Below, piece after piece: positions 8,782 to 19,558 of a stretch of 64,000 nt of DNA (position 1 is the first letter of the stretch; each line of letters starts with the position of its first letter). Location: assembly GCA_014084085.1 (NCBI GenBank), contig NPFB01000019.1:833832-897831 (forward strand), read 5' to 3'. The position numbers and the translations under genes are program-made. Under the pieces are notes generated by a model. That model was not told where the DNA came from. It did no database searches and was given only the letters and a program-made list of their open reading frames with translations. This DNA comes from Hondaea fermentalgiana. Taxonomy: Eukaryota; Sar; Bigyra; Thraustochytrida; Thraustochytriidae.

Positions 8782-11641
8782 CGGGCGGAAGGCAGGTGGG
8801 AGAGGGGCGGGCTCGCAGATCGATCTTTGTCACATCTTCTTGACACTAACATGTAAGAATTTCCATTCTGAGAATTTACAAATTTAATTAAAAAACATGG
8901 TGGGTTCGCGAATGACTCCGCGTGACGAGTTGACTGAATTTATTCGGTAGACCAAAACCCGTAGCTAGATTGACCTGTTCTCGGTGATGCTTTTCCCGTC
9001 CGTGCCTGTCATGACTCAAGCCAGTTTACATCAATCGTATACAATATACGCTTCGCCGTGCTGTCGTTGAACCCTTGCATGCATGCTTGCCTCTTAAAGA
9101 CTCTGTTTGTGAGTCAAACCTAATCGAAGTGTCTGGCCAGGATTTGGTTGGCCGCTCAATTGCGGAAGATTCGGCGGAATAATGGGCAGCCACGTCGTCC
9201 GTTCGGCCGCCAGCCGGACGGTCGATCCGTGAAAGAGACGGCTTTCGTTCACACCTATACGTATTTGACCATTAGTCAAAGGTTCGGAGCATAATTGCGT
9301 AGATACGTATCTGACCACTAATAGTTCAGAGCAAGGTTTTTCAATCTCACTTCGAATGAAGGCCATTTCAGAGGTCGCCGAACACGTTCTTTTTTACCAT
9401 TTTACTTGCTGTTGGCAGTTCGTTGCATTCCAGGTGGCAGCATAATTTGGTTGTCGTCACTCGCTGTCGGTCGTTGCCACGGGCGCACGATACGAGCACC
9501 TCCACTTTCTCCTTTGGGAGGCCGTGGCCGCCAGGCCGGTCTGCCGCCACTGTGCCTAGGCATGAGGCTGTCTGCTGCAGCTGTGGCTGCTGCAGCTCCA
9601 CAATGAATCCTTGTTCATCGCAGCAAACACCACAGCTTTCCCTGCTCTAGCTTCGCAGTTGATTAAGAGGCCCTGTTCACATAACGCCGTCGGCGCCGCA
9701 CGGACCTGGAGAGAACAGGAAATAAGAGAATGGACTCGACTCGCAAGACGTGAGGCGTTTGCAAGGCAAGGCAAGGCAAGCCAAGCCAAGCTAAGGCAAC
9801 TTGCTTGAAGACGTCAGTCAGTCCACCAGGCCAAGCCACCTCGGCCGTTCGATCATCCCTCGCTCCCGCGTTCCTCAGCCGGACGCCGCGCGCGCACGGG
9901 GCCGCGACCGTCGATCCGGGCTGGCTTTAGCGGCAGCGCGGCCTCGATCAATCCTCCGCAGCCTCATGTGAAAACCTATGAATGCAGCTGCAGCCTGTGG
10001 AGATGGCCCCGCAGCGCGCGCGCGAGAGAGAGAGAGAGAGAAAGAGGGAGAGACCGTGGCCAGCTTGTCTGTCTGTCTGTCGACCGGGCAGCAGACGCTC
10101 GAGGCGCGACCGAGAGGAGAGCCAGGGCGGCGAGGTGAAGGTTGGCGCGAGGGAGCAGCCGCAGCGAGCGAGTGAGCGTGCACTGCTCTGCATGCAAGCC
10201 GAGGGAGGAAGGAGGCCGATGCAGATCGAGAAGCCGCGGACTCGGAAGCGACACAGGCTTGCTTGGTTCCTTCCTTCCTTCCTTCCTTCCTTCGCTAGCT
10301 TGTCTGCTTGTTTGCTTCGGTACGCCGAACAGACGGGAAGCGATCGAAGGATGGTCGAAATCCGAGACCGACCGATCAGTCGTGATCGCGCGGACCGACG
10401 GTCTGTTTTCCAGAATCGCAGCGGCTATGCATCATTCACCCTCCCCCCTTGTCCTCCTGCGCTCCGGCGCCGCTCCGTCTATGACAGGCGTACCGCAGTC
10501 TCGCCGCATGCCGCATGTCGCACGCGTGGGCTGGCTGGGACCGCGCGTAGCCGTGCCCTCGGCGCGTGCGGACCCAGCAGATCAGCCGCGACTGAGCGCC
10601 CCGCAGCCTCAGTGAAATCGGGGCCCCCGTCTGCAAGCTAGGCCCGCTCATCCCGAAGTTACAGGCGCGTGCTGCGGCGGAGCTGCAGCTCACACAGCCG
10701 CCGCGCTGCGGGCGTGCGCGCGTGAGTGTGGAGAAGGGGAAGGGGGGGGAAGGGCTGCCTCCCCTGCCACCCACCCCAGAGCCGGCTGTCTAGCTACTAC
10801 CCAGAAAGCTAGCTGGAGAGCTAGAAGGCTTGGTGGGTAGACCCACCCCCACCGCGAAAGCTAGTCGTAGCCAGGCCGGGCCGGGCGCGACGACGCGCCA
10901 ACTGCTGCCTGCCTGCCTGCCTGCCTGCGCGAGGCGGCCGGGCGCGGCGCCGCGGCGGCAGACCCGCTTGGCTTGGCCTGGCTTGGCTTGGCTCGGCGCT
11001 GCTTCCGCCGGGCCCGCGCGGCCGCGACCGCGAGCGCGGCGAGGTAATTGCGGCGGCGGCGTGACGGGACACAGGCAGGCAGGCACGTGCAGCAGCGGCT
11101 GATTTGAGCGGCGCGCGGCAGCGGCGGCGGCGGCGGCGGCCCAGAAGAGCAGAGCTCGTTGGCGCGGCCGCGAAGAGCGCGCGGCGCGAACGCGGACGCA
11201 GGCCGAGCGCGCGCGCGCGCGCAGCCTCGGGCCGGCAGGCAGGCAGGCAGGCTGGCTGGCTGGCTGGCTGTCTGTGTGCGAGAGGGCCGAGGCAAACAAA
11301 ACCAGGCCAGGCCAAGCAAAACCAAGCGAAAAGCCCAAGGCGTAAGGGCAGTCCAAGAGCTCATCCCATCACCGACCCGCTTGGAGTCTTGAGACAAACA
11401 AGCAACCAAGCTCGAGGTGCCCGCCCTCGTAGGGAAGACGAGAAGTTGTTTGCCTACTGAGACGACAGAACCAAGAAGCGCCAAGTCCGGGGAGCAAGGA
11501 AGAAGAAGGGTCTGTGGTCTGGTTCGCTGAGTCTGCACGATCGAGTGCAAGTCGCCGGGCCAAGCCCATCGCAACGGACGCAAACCTCGATTGCTTGCTG
11601 CGCTTCTCGCTTGAGCTTTAGACCCCGAGAAAAGAATCACG
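8782..11641. repeat. 2.9-kb intergenic region between the tandem PMP-like genes
   Basis: No gene is supported. 8782-9000 is a relatively AT-rich 3' flank. 9257-9333 holds an imperfect direct repeat built on ATACGTAT. From about 9760 the DNA becomes a chain of simple repeats: CAAGG/CAAGC (9760-9795), GA (10019-10053), GTCT (10066-10081), TTCC (10266-10293), CTGC (10905-10928), CTTGG (10966-10994), and GGCA then GGCT (11233-11270). Open frames here are low-complexity translations (Arg/Ala/Pro-rich) with no domain. The right part likely holds the promoter and a long leader of the gene at 11642. Confidence 0.6.
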
Positions 11642-14600
11642 ATGGCCATCCACGTCGCACTCGCAATCGCGGCCGTCGTGCTCTCGTTCCTGACCCACGA
11701 ATCCCTCGCTATCGCTGGCGGCTTTGGCGACGCCGTCGTCCTGAGCCGGGCCTTCTCCTACAAGAACAGGTTCAGACCTGCCATCGCTTGCGACGACGAG
11801 AATGACTGTCTCGTTGTCATCAGCCAAATGGACAACGTCACCGACTACGAAGCGCTCGATGATGCTGTCAACGGCATTGGCAAGAAAACCTTACTCGATG
11901 GAGACCGTACCCTCTGGTACGCGATCCGCAAGGCTGGTAACACGACATGGGATCCGGCCGTTCCCGCCTTGTACGACGCAACAGTGCAGGCACAAAAGGA
12001 TTCCCGCACGCCAAACCTGGATTTTCGCGTTCAGATAATTCCCTCCGTCTCCGTGTATGGCAACAGCTCTGGCTGGGTCATGAGCTGGCGAGAGCGGCAG
12101 AACACGACCGATTCCAGCACCATCATTGACAGTATCCGCGCTGCCTTCATTCCCAAGGAAAAGGCGCTCGCCGGAGGACTCTGGATTGGCGAGGCAGAAG
12201 GGATCGGCATACCAGTAAATTATACTGGAAACACGGACTCGCGCACCGACCGAAACCCAGCAGTCGCCGCTGACGTCGAAGGCCGGGTCGTGCTTGTCTG
12301 GGAATCGGAAGACCCCCAAGCAGTTGCAGACATTAATCTGGGCAACGACAAGGACCTCGTGTCGGTCTCCTTTACATTGGCCGGCAGAAGCGAGGGGGAC
12401 CCTCTGACCCAGGATGATATCACAGTCGTAGAAACCGTCTTTCCCGACGAAGAAACCGACATTTTCCAAGACCGTGATCCCGTCATCTCCATCAACCCCG
12501 TGTCTGGTCGCGTAGTTACCATTGCAACCGCGCAGATCATTGGTCAGGTCTCAGACATCATGCTTGCCGAAACTTCGACCAGTGAATGTACCTGGAAGAG
12601 TCGCGTACGGATGACCAACGCCGACTCGCGGCAGTCCGACGTCATGATCGCACCGAGTAAAACGGACGGCGACTTATGGCTTGCAGTCTGGACCGATCGT
12701 GGCACGGGCATCGCATCAGCGCAGGTGAGGCCGGACTCCAACGATGACCTTCGTGTCGCAAGTACGAGCTACATTAATCCGCTAGCATTTGCTTACTACG
12801 TCTTCAAAAATGCCAAGCCCGTGCTGGTGTCCGACCCGAACAAGCCCAAACACTGGGCCATCTTTTACTCGCCAATTGTCAGGTCAACATCCAAGAGTAA
12901 TCTCGTTTTTCAAGTGTCTGTGGACGACGGTGTGACGTGGAGCCCAGCTTACTACATTGAGCGCGAAGAACGAAAAAAGGCGGTTGTGGGTGTCGACACG
13001 ACGCCTGAAGGCAGCTACGTCATCGCTCTATTCGACGAAGCAGAGACCACCTTTTCTGTGTTTGAGACGACCAGCGATGCATTGTACAATGTGACTGCAT
13101 TCAACGAAACGGACATGGTCGATATTGAATTCAGAGAACGCGATGCCGACTTCACGTGTCTCGAAATCGAGTTGCCTCGCAATGGAAGCGTCATGGACTT
13201 CTCGGACTACATTGTTGGCATGGTCCAGAAGCTGACGCGCTGCCTCGTACTCGTGGCCCCTGACGCGAATGAAGATACAGTCATTCACATGAATCTTGAG
13301 GTCCTCTTGGATCTCGAACCCACCGAAGCGTACCAGGACAGCTGTCCCTTCAACTACGTTGCCCTTCGCGAAGAAGAAGATTTGCATGAAGCCAACCCGG
13401 GTTCTTTTCCGCGGCGAGCATGTTTGGCTTCCAACTACACGGACGTTCAGGTCCAGGCAGATTCAGTCTATGTATTCATGGTCACGTCCTTGCGCGGCCT
13501 GCCTGGGTCCGACAAGGGGGCCATTCCACTCGCCCTTCAAGCATGGGTTACGCCTGCCGACACAGAGTTTGAAGATTCTGACTCCAGTGTTCTTCCACCT
13601 TGGGAGAGCAGGACTGCAGATAGCCTCAAGACCTTGCGAGGTCATCTCGAAGACGAGTCGTTTGTCCACGGAGAGATTGTCGTGAGCGCAACGGAGCTCG
13701 ACATGCGCTCTGATTCTGATGACCTCGTCATCCGCTCAAACACTAACATTTCCATTGTGGCGGCGCCAGGCATGAGCGTTGCCGTGGGCAACGCCACTTC
13801 GTTTCTTCGCGTTGACCCCGAGGCCACCCTCTGGACTCTTGATGGCTTTCATGTCTCCGCGCGTGATGGCAAAAGTAGCGGGCGTTTTGGAGGCCTCTTT
13901 CTCGTTCTGGGTCACGTTGGTTCAATCAGAAATTGCACCTTTACCGGCACAACTGGAAACAACAATGGAGGTGCCATTACTGTTGATGGCCGCGTGGATG
14001 AAATCCTTGATTGCACGTTCGACAAGCTCGTAGCAAATGTTGGTGGTGCTCTTGGTGTCACCTTGCAAGGTGAAATCGGGCTCATCGAAAGATGTACCTT
14101 TACAGACACCTATGCAGATGGCTTCCAGGGTGTCCCCGCTGGCGCAGTTCTGCTCTATGGCAAAATCGAGACAATCTCATCGTCTCTTTTTCAAGGCTGC
14201 TGGTCTACGGCAGCAGGAGGGGCCATCAGCGTGGAGGCCGGCGGCGAGATTACACGAATCCTGGACACAGATTTTATCGAGAACAGCGCAGAAATCGGAG
14301 GCGGGGCAATCGAGTTCAAGCAAAACAGCACCCTTCCTGCAGTCTGGCGGGGAGGCGTTATCAGGGGTAACACGGCCAACACCGGAGCCGCCTTTCACGC
14401 TGTAGGCGCCTTCCCATCGCTGCTCGCCGCGAATTCGACGTGTTCGGAGGGCAACGTGTGTTTCACAGACGTAACCTTTGAGGAAAACAGCGCGCAAAAG
14501 GGCGGCGCTGTCCATTTGGATGACTGCGAAGACGTCTCGCAGTTTTCCTTTGACAACGTTCTCTTTCTGGGCAACACTGCAACTCATGCTGCAGGAGGCG

Positions 14601-17600
14601 CTATTTTGGCGAGTGGCTCCGTGTCTCTTTATTTCGTCGATGTGACCTTTCAGGACAATGCCGCCAAGACTTCGGGCGGCGCGTTGGAGCTCGAGCTCGG
14701 CGCACAAGTTAGTGCAGCCGGTGCTCTCTTCGATAACAACGCCGCCTCGACCCAAGGCGGCGCGGCGTTCATTGGCGCAGGCTCCGTTGCCAACATTGCA
14801 AGCGCGGTCTTCACGGACAACGCTGCCAACCTAACGTGCCGCGAGCAGACTATCTGCGCGCTCGAAGCGGTTGAGTCGACCGGGCGCAGGACCTGCGGCG
14901 CGGAGGAAGGCTACCAGTGCGTACTTAGCGAGACACCTCAAGACTACAGCACGATTGGGTGCACTAAAGGTGTCGGGGGCAGCTTATATCTTGCTGCTGG
15001 TGTAACAGCCCACATTCACAACTGCAGCTTTAGCGCAGGCACACCGCTGCCCAACATCGACCCGAACGCGACCTATGTTGGCGAAAGTGGCGACACGACC
15101 TCGTACAGTGATGGGGCTGGCCGCTTTGTGTACTCGGAGTCTCGTTTCCGGCTTTCGGAATCGACATTTGGCGGTGACAGGAGTGGCTTTGCGCCCTCAA
15201 CAGCTGTGATTGGATGTCCCAATACGTGTTCTTCGACCGGAACGTGCACGGCAAGCTCTGCAAACGCGCCAAGCGTGTCCTGCAGCTGTGCGGGTGCCTT
15301 TGAAGGTGATGATGGTTACGAGGAAGGCGGGTGCACGCAGCTGCGCGTGCGAAGCGTTCGAGCAACCTCGACACCTCAGGTATCTGCGTCGTTTGGGGTC
15401 GACAACTCAAATTGGATCGCCTCGGACGGCTTTGTGACAATCTCCTGGGAATGGGAGCGCACCGAGGACAACTTGCCACGCGACGTCGACTATTTCATTG
15501 TCTATCGTACGGCAAATCGATCAACTACACTCTCGTCCTCGGATGGCTGGTCTTCATGCGCGACCCCGAAAATTGCCGCTGAAATTGTCGCTCCGTGCGT
15601 CAAGGTGACCGACATTTCCGCAGAGTCGCTGATCATGGGCCTTACCCTTGGCGTCTCAAGTTTCTTTCGCGTCGTTGCTCACGTCAACGGCCAAGACAGT
15701 GCCGACAGCGACGCGATGAGCTCAGCAGCCATCATTTGCGAAGAGGGGTCCTCACAAACGCCTGCAGCTGCAGATGGTGTCTTCACGTGCGAACCCTGTG
15801 ACCGCGGCACCTATGTGCAAGACAGCACGGAAGGATGCATTCCGTGTCCAAATGAGCTGCAAACAACAGTCGGTGTAGCGACGAGCATCGATGACTGTGT
15901 TGCGCCTGCTGGGTTCTACCTCGAAGAGGACGAGGAAGGCAATGTCGATGTCTTGCAATGTGCGACTGGGGTGAACTGTTCTGTCGCCGGAGGGACACTG
16001 GAGGCACTCGAATTGGAGCCCGGGTTCTGGCGCCCCTCGCTTCTTGCAGAAACTGTGTTCGAGTGCCCAAATATGGCGAGCTGCATTGGTGGCACTGGGA
16101 CCTTGAGCAGCGAAAGCAAGTTACGAAGGGAGCTGTCCTTGTGGAGTGAAACGCGATACTGTCGGGAGGGTCATACGGGTCCATACTGTGCCGTTTGCAA
16201 GAGCGGGTACAGCAAGGACTCGAATGGCCTGTGCTCCATCTGCACAGCAGAAAAGATTGGCCGCGAGAAAGGTCTACTTGCTGGAGTGACGCTGTTGATT
16301 GGCATTCTGTGGCCCATCATCATAATTGCCTCGTATTACTCTGCTCTGGTGAGAACTCCACGTCGACGCCGCGGTGCAAACGCGAACCAGCAGGTGCCCA
16401 CTGGATTTTTTCAAAAGCTTCGCCTCAAAATGCGGGTCATCTTCAGACATTCCCACGGCACGATGAAGAAACTTCGTGGCCCGATCAATATCACCATTGG
16501 CCTCATTCAAGTTGCTACGGGCTTTCAGCGGGTCTTCGGTCCCACCTACAACTGGTGGTCGAACTGGGATATCGTCACGTCAGCTTTCGCCTGGGCCAAT
16601 GTCGATTCAAGCGGTGTCCCATCTGTGACAGGTTGCGTCATAGAGGACAACCACCAAAACCGCCTGCTCTTCTCCACCATTTTGCCTGCTGGAATGCTAC
16701 TCATCCTCGCCACACTTTTCTGGGTCACACGCTGCCTCTTTGCACGTACTGCGGAGGCGCGAAATGATCTGTCATCCTCAACTTGGCGCACTGCAGCCTT
16801 TTTGCTCTTTCTTGTGTTCCCCTCGGTGAACACGACTATTGTGCAGACCTTTGTATGCGATAGTTTCGAGGATGGCTCGCGAACGCTGCGTTTTGATTAT
16901 GCGACTGACTGCGATGACATGGGCTGGATCTGGCAGTACGCGGTGGCCATGAGCATTCTTTATGTGCTCGCCCCTGTTGCGCTCTTTGCAGCGTTAATTG
17001 CAAAAAGCAGCAAGCCAAGCGTGGAAGGAGCAAGCTTTCTGCACGAGCTCTACTACGACGAGGAAAAGCACGGTCAGCGACAAAAGAACCGACTGCGGCG
17101 GTACTTTGAGGTGTTCGAGCTTCTCCGCAAGTACCTCCTGACCTCGGTCGTGATGCTTGTGGCCGATGGAACGCTGGCCCAACTTGCGTTTGCATTTATG
17201 ATCACCTTTCTTGCCACCATTTCGCAGACGATGTTGAGGCCATATGTGCGCATGCAGGATAACATTCTTGCAACGATCGTTCATTCCCAGCTGTTTTTCG
17301 TACTCTGTGCATTCCTCATGACTCCGGTGGTGGACGACATTGACGCGCTCGAGATCGCTGTCATTTGCGTTCTCCTCGTCGCGCCAGTGACTGCTGCCTT
17401 CTTTATCTATTTGCGCCTTTCGGAATCTTCGACAATTCCAGTTCGATGCCAGTCAGGATCAACTGACGATGCCTCTGCCCAAGACGGGAAAGCCGTCATG
17501 GGCCAAGAGCGCGAGTCCCGGCTAGGTAGCGATTCAGGACAGACGGATTCTCTCGAGTACGACGAGCCCGCCTTTCAGGCGAAGGCGAAAAGTGATGGTG

Positions 17601-17893
17601 ATAGCTCGAGATGCAGCCAGCCTGAAGGAGAGACGACGGACGTACCTTGCGCTGAGGCGCCAACTGCGCGAACGATTCGCAGCCACGACGTTTCTTTCGA
17701 AATAACGCCGACTGCGGAGAGAGCCTCAACTTGCCGCGATGCAGATCGTGAAGGGGATCTTGAAGGCCAGGTGCTGGAGGAGCGGCAAGTCCCCGATTCG
17801 AACGACGTTGGGGACGTTCTCCGTGCCAGCTCGACCGATCAAGAGAGAGGAAACTTTAGTGAATCAAAGGACGGATCTCTAGCGCTGCAGTAG
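11642..17893 (+). CDS. Giant PMP-type beta-helix / multi-pass membrane protein, copy B
   Basis: 2083 aa, same architecture and order as the gene at 2659. It has a signal peptide (1-24, rich in Ala/Val/Leu) and a propeller-like region with Asp-box SVDDGVTW at 426-433. A beta-helix with GGAI/GGAL and FxxN motifs follows, then an EGF-like GCPNTCSSTGTC segment, a FIVYRT stretch and ephrin-receptor/GCC2-like Cys repeats (CREGHTGPYCAVCK is shared with copy A). Membrane segments start at 1544, and there is an acidic/Ser-rich tail. The most conserved parts between copies are the C-terminal membrane module (GLIQVATGFQRVFGP; QTFVCDSFEDGSR) and the Cys-rich region; the propeller and tail have diverged more. 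Same strand and head-to-tail, so it arose by tandem duplication. Exact function unknown; a cell-surface location is inferred. Confidence 0.85.
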   Translation: MAIHVALAIAAVVLSFLTHESLAIAGGFGDAVVLSRAFSYKNRFRPAIACDDENDCLVVISQMDNVTDYEALDDAVNGIGKKTLLDGDRTLWYAIRKAGNTTWDPAVPALYDATVQAQKDSRTPNLDFRVQIIPSVSVYGNSSGWVMSWRERQNTTDSSTIIDSIRAAFIPKEKALAGGLWIGEAEGIGIPVNYTGNTDSRTDRNPAVAADVEGRVVLVWESEDPQAVADINLGNDKDLVSVSFTLAGRSEGDPLTQDDITVVETVFPDEETDIFQDRDPVISINPVSGRVVTIATAQIIGQVSDIMLAETSTSECTWKSRVRMTNADSRQSDVMIAPSKTDGDLWLAVWTDRGTGIASAQVRPDSNDDLRVASTSYINPLAFAYYVFKNAKPVLVSDPNKPKHWAIFYSPIVRSTSKSNLVFQVSVDDGVTWSPAYYIEREERKKAVVGVDTTPEGSYVIALFDEAETTFSVFETTSDALYNVTAFNETDMVDIEFRERDADFTCLEIELPRNGSVMDFSDYIVGMVQKLTRCLVLVAPDANEDTVIHMNLEVLLDLEPTEAYQDSCPFNYVALREEEDLHEANPGSFPRRACLASNYTDVQVQADSVYVFMVTSLRGLPGSDKGAIPLALQAWVTPADTEFEDSDSSVLPPWESRTADSLKTLRGHLEDESFVHGEIVVSATELDMRSDSDDLVIRSNTNISIVAAPGMSVAVGNATSFLRVDPEATLWTLDGFHVSARDGKSSGRFGGLFLVLGHVGSIRNCTFTGTTGNNNGGAITVDGRVDEILDCTFDKLVANVGGALGVTLQGEIGLIERCTFTDTYADGFQGVPAGAVLLYGKIETISSSLFQGCWSTAAGGAISVEAGGEITRILDTDFIENSAEIGGGAIEFKQNSTLPAVWRGGVIRGNTANTGAAFHAVGAFPSLLAANSTCSEGNVCFTDVTFEENSAQKGGAVHLDDCEDVSQFSFDNVLFLGNTATHAAGGAILASGSVSLYFVDVTFQDNAAKTSGGALELELGAQVSAAGALFDNNAASTQGGAAFIGAGSVANIASAVFTDNAANLTCREQTICALEAVESTGRRTCGAEEGYQCVLSETPQDYSTIGCTKGVGGSLYLAAGVTAHIHNCSFSAGTPLPNIDPNATYVGESGDTTSYSDGAGRFVYSESRFRLSESTFGGDRSGFAPSTAVIGCPNTCSSTGTCTASSANAPSVSCSCAGAFEGDDGYEEGGCTQLRVRSVRATSTPQVSASFGVDNSNWIASDGFVTISWEWERTEDNLPRDVDYFIVYRTANRSTTLSSSDGWSSCATPKIAAEIVAPCVKVTDISAESLIMGLTLGVSSFFRVVAHVNGQDSADSDAMSSAAIICEEGSSQTPAAADGVFTCEPCDRGTYVQDSTEGCIPCPNELQTTVGVATSIDDCVAPAGFYLEEDEEGNVDVLQCATGVNCSVAGGTLEALELEPGFWRPSLLAETVFECPNMASCIGGTGTLSSESKLRRELSLWSETRYCREGHTGPYCAVCKSGYSKDSNGLCSICTAEKIGREKGLLAGVTLLIGILWPIIIIASYYSALVRTPRRRRGANANQQVPTGFFQKLRLKMRVIFRHSHGTMKKLRGPINITIGLIQVATGFQRVFGPTYNWWSNWDIVTSAFAWANVDSSGVPSVTGCVIEDNHQNRLLFSTILPAGMLLILATLFWVTRCLFARTAEARNDLSSSTWRTAAFLLFLVFPSVNTTIVQTFVCDSFEDGSRTLRFDYATDCDDMGWIWQYAVAMSILYVLAPVALFAALIAKSSKPSVEGASFLHELYYDEEKHGQRQKNRLRRYFEVFELLRKYLLTSVVMLVADGTLAQLAFAFMITFLATISQTMLRPYVRMQDNILATIVHSQLFFVLCAFLMTPVVDDIDALEIAVICVLLVAPVTAAFFIYLRLSESSTIPVRCQSGSTDDASAQDGKAVMGQERESRLGSDSGQTDSLEYDEPAFQAKAKSDGDSSRCSQPEGETTDVPCAEAPTARTIRSHDVSFEITPTAERASTCRDADREGDLEGQVLEERQVPDSNDVGDVLRASSTDQERGNFSESKDGSLALQ

Positions 17894-18536
17894 GCTCTTC
17901 CAAGCCAAGGGGAAAACGCAGAGCAAAGGAATTACATCAAGGCCAGATCTATTCCGCGCGAGTGTAAAAAGGTTACAGGATGACAAACTTTCATGTGAAG
18001 ATGCCACTCGCACCAAAACCTTGCGTTCGCTCTTCCCGAGACAGCACATCCGTGCACGCACTCGAAAGCTCTTGCCGTCGACCAGGTGAACGGCTTCGTG
18101 CCACGATACGGCTCTTGATGGTGAGTGATTTATCAACATGAGTGAGAGGGTGAGTGAGTGAGTGAGGTTGTGAATTGACCACGTGGTCTGCCTGCTTTTT
18201 GCAATAAGCACACACGCCCTACTACTAGGCCTGGGCCTACTAGGTATAGTAGCAATCAAAGCCAGTGCCATCAACGTTTTCTTTGTTCCTCTGTTTGCCT
18301 TTCTTTCTTTCGTTCTTTCTTTCTTTCGTTTGTCTGTCATCACATCACCAAAATCGCTTCGGAAACTTTCTGCACGTGGCACGCCTTGGCGCGGCGCGGG
18401 AGAGCGAGGGCGCAGGAGCGAGGGGAAGGGCAGCTCGCGACGGCAGGCGCAGGGGGCTTGCGCGCGGGCCGGTGCGGGCGCGCGCCCCGAGCGAGGCGGG
18501 CGTCGGTCTGCCAGCTGGCGGCCTGGAGCCGGTGCG
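17894..18536. promoter_or_regulatory. Intergenic region upstream of PRA1 gene
   Basis: 640 bases with no gene. It contains a GAGT run (about 18139-18166), the motif TAGGCCTGGGCCTA with CTAGGTATAGT (18226-18250), and a TTTC run (about 18297-18330). The frame upstream of 18537 is open but is translated repeat. Confidence 0.5.
18226..18250. promoter_or_regulatory. TAGGCCTGGGCCTA + CTAGGTATAGT motif
   Basis: A near-palindromic 14-mer directly followed by CTAGGTATAGT, 287 bases before the PRA1 ATG. The same pair of elements recurs at 50741-50780 upstream of another plus-strand gene. This suggests a promoter or chromatin element; role unproven. Confidence 0.35.
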
Positions 18537-19223
18537 ATGGCGCTTAAGATGGATGACGACGTGACGACGGTGCCGCTGGCGGCACCCGTGCACGAAGGCC
18601 CTGGCGACGGCGGCGTGGCGGATGGGCCGGACGCCACCGCCTCGGCGAACCTCCGCATGGCGCAGCTGATCTCGCTTGGCGCAGGCGCGGTCACGTACGC
18701 GAAAAAGGTCAACCCCTTGCAGGGCCTGAACAGCGTGGCGGACGCCACGGCCAAAATTCGCAGCGAGGCCAAGGACCTGGTGAACCCGACGGGCTTCAGC
18801 AAGCCTCAGACGCGATCCGAGTGGATGACGCGCATCAGCGCTAATGCAAAGCACTTCCGGCTCTCGTATACGGCCATGTATCTCTTGACACTTGTGTACT
18901 TTGTGCTCACCTCTCCGTTTCTACTCTTTGAAATTGCGCTTGTCGCCGGTCTTTGGGCCTTTTTCTTCAAGGTTAACAAGGCAGAGGACGTCATCAAGGT
19001 CGGCAAGTACGAAATTGGTCGAAATGAGAAGACGATGATCTTCATTCCACTTGTCCTATTCATTGCCTTTTTCGGCGGCGTCATCTCGACGCTCTTTTCC
19101 ATTGTCTTCTTTGGCACCTTTTTCACCGGCATTCACGCTTCCTTTCGTCAGCCGATTGAGCCAGATCCGCTTGACGCCCTCGACGGACCGGGTCTCAGCC
19201 CTCCCCCTCCCCAATTCGTCTGA
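18537..19223 (+). CDS. PRA1/YIP3-family prenylated Rab acceptor protein
   Basis: 228 aa from the ATG at 18537. An acidic/Ala-rich N-terminal half is followed by an amphipathic stretch (TRISANAKHFRLSYTAMYLL) and two pairs of hydrophobic hairpins separated by a short polar loop (NKAEDVIKVGKYEIGRNEK). This is the PRA1 layout: N-terminal cytosolic domain, four membrane passes, short acidic tail. PRA1 proteins sit in Golgi/endosome membranes and bind prenylated Rab GTPases, helping them leave GDI (family knowledge). The frame is open upstream of 18537 for 118 codons, but that part is TTTC-type repeat and I treat it as leader. The C-terminus ends Pro-rich (PPPPQFV). Confidence 0.75.
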   Translation: MALKMDDDVTTVPLAAPVHEGPGDGGVADGPDATASANLRMAQLISLGAGAVTYAKKVNPLQGLNSVADATAKIRSEAKDLVNPTGFSKPQTRSEWMTRISANAKHFRLSYTAMYLLTLVYFVLTSPFLLFEIALVAGLWAFFFKVNKAEDVIKVGKYEIGRNEKTMIFIPLVLFIAFFGGVISTLFSIVFFGTFFTGIHASFRQPIEPDPLDALDGPGLSPPPPQFV

Positions 19224-19558
19224 TTGACTGTGAACCAAGTAAAAAAACTAAAAAGCGAACGTGTCCATTTCTCTTTCCAATTTCAACGCGTTTTGTAAGC
19301 TCTAGTCAGGTTCAGCCTGTTCGTTTGTTCATTCGTAGGCAAACTTATCCAAAGAGCCAAAGAGAACAAGATGCCATTGTCCGATCGACAAGCATAGCGC
19401 ATTTCTCTTCACTCACTCACTCACTCACTCACTCACTCAACCACTCCACCACTCACTCAACTACTCATATTCCATGATTTTTCATAGAATTCTCTTCGCC
19501 GTGCCCATCACTATCAATCAGGAAAGCTTGAAATTGACCTAGCTTGACATCTACCTCA
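19224..19558. repeat. Convergent 3' intergenic region with CACT repeat
   Basis: 3' flank shared by PRA1 (+) and the ARM protein (-). It holds a perfect ACTC/CACT run at about 19408-19440 followed by degenerate copies to 19466. No RNA gene seen. Confidence 0.6.

Noticed and set aside
9982..10641. 219-codon frame between the PMP-like genes
   Set aside because: Arg/Glu/Ser translation of GA, TTCC and other repeats; no domain and overlapping frames of equal quality.
18183..18536. N-terminal extension of PRA1
   Set aside because: Begins without ATG at 18183 and translates TTTC repeats; PRA1 proteins are normally about 200 aa, as from 18537.
19408..19440. Possible CRISPR-like or satellite array
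   Set aside because: Plain CACT tetranucleotide repeat with no spacers.
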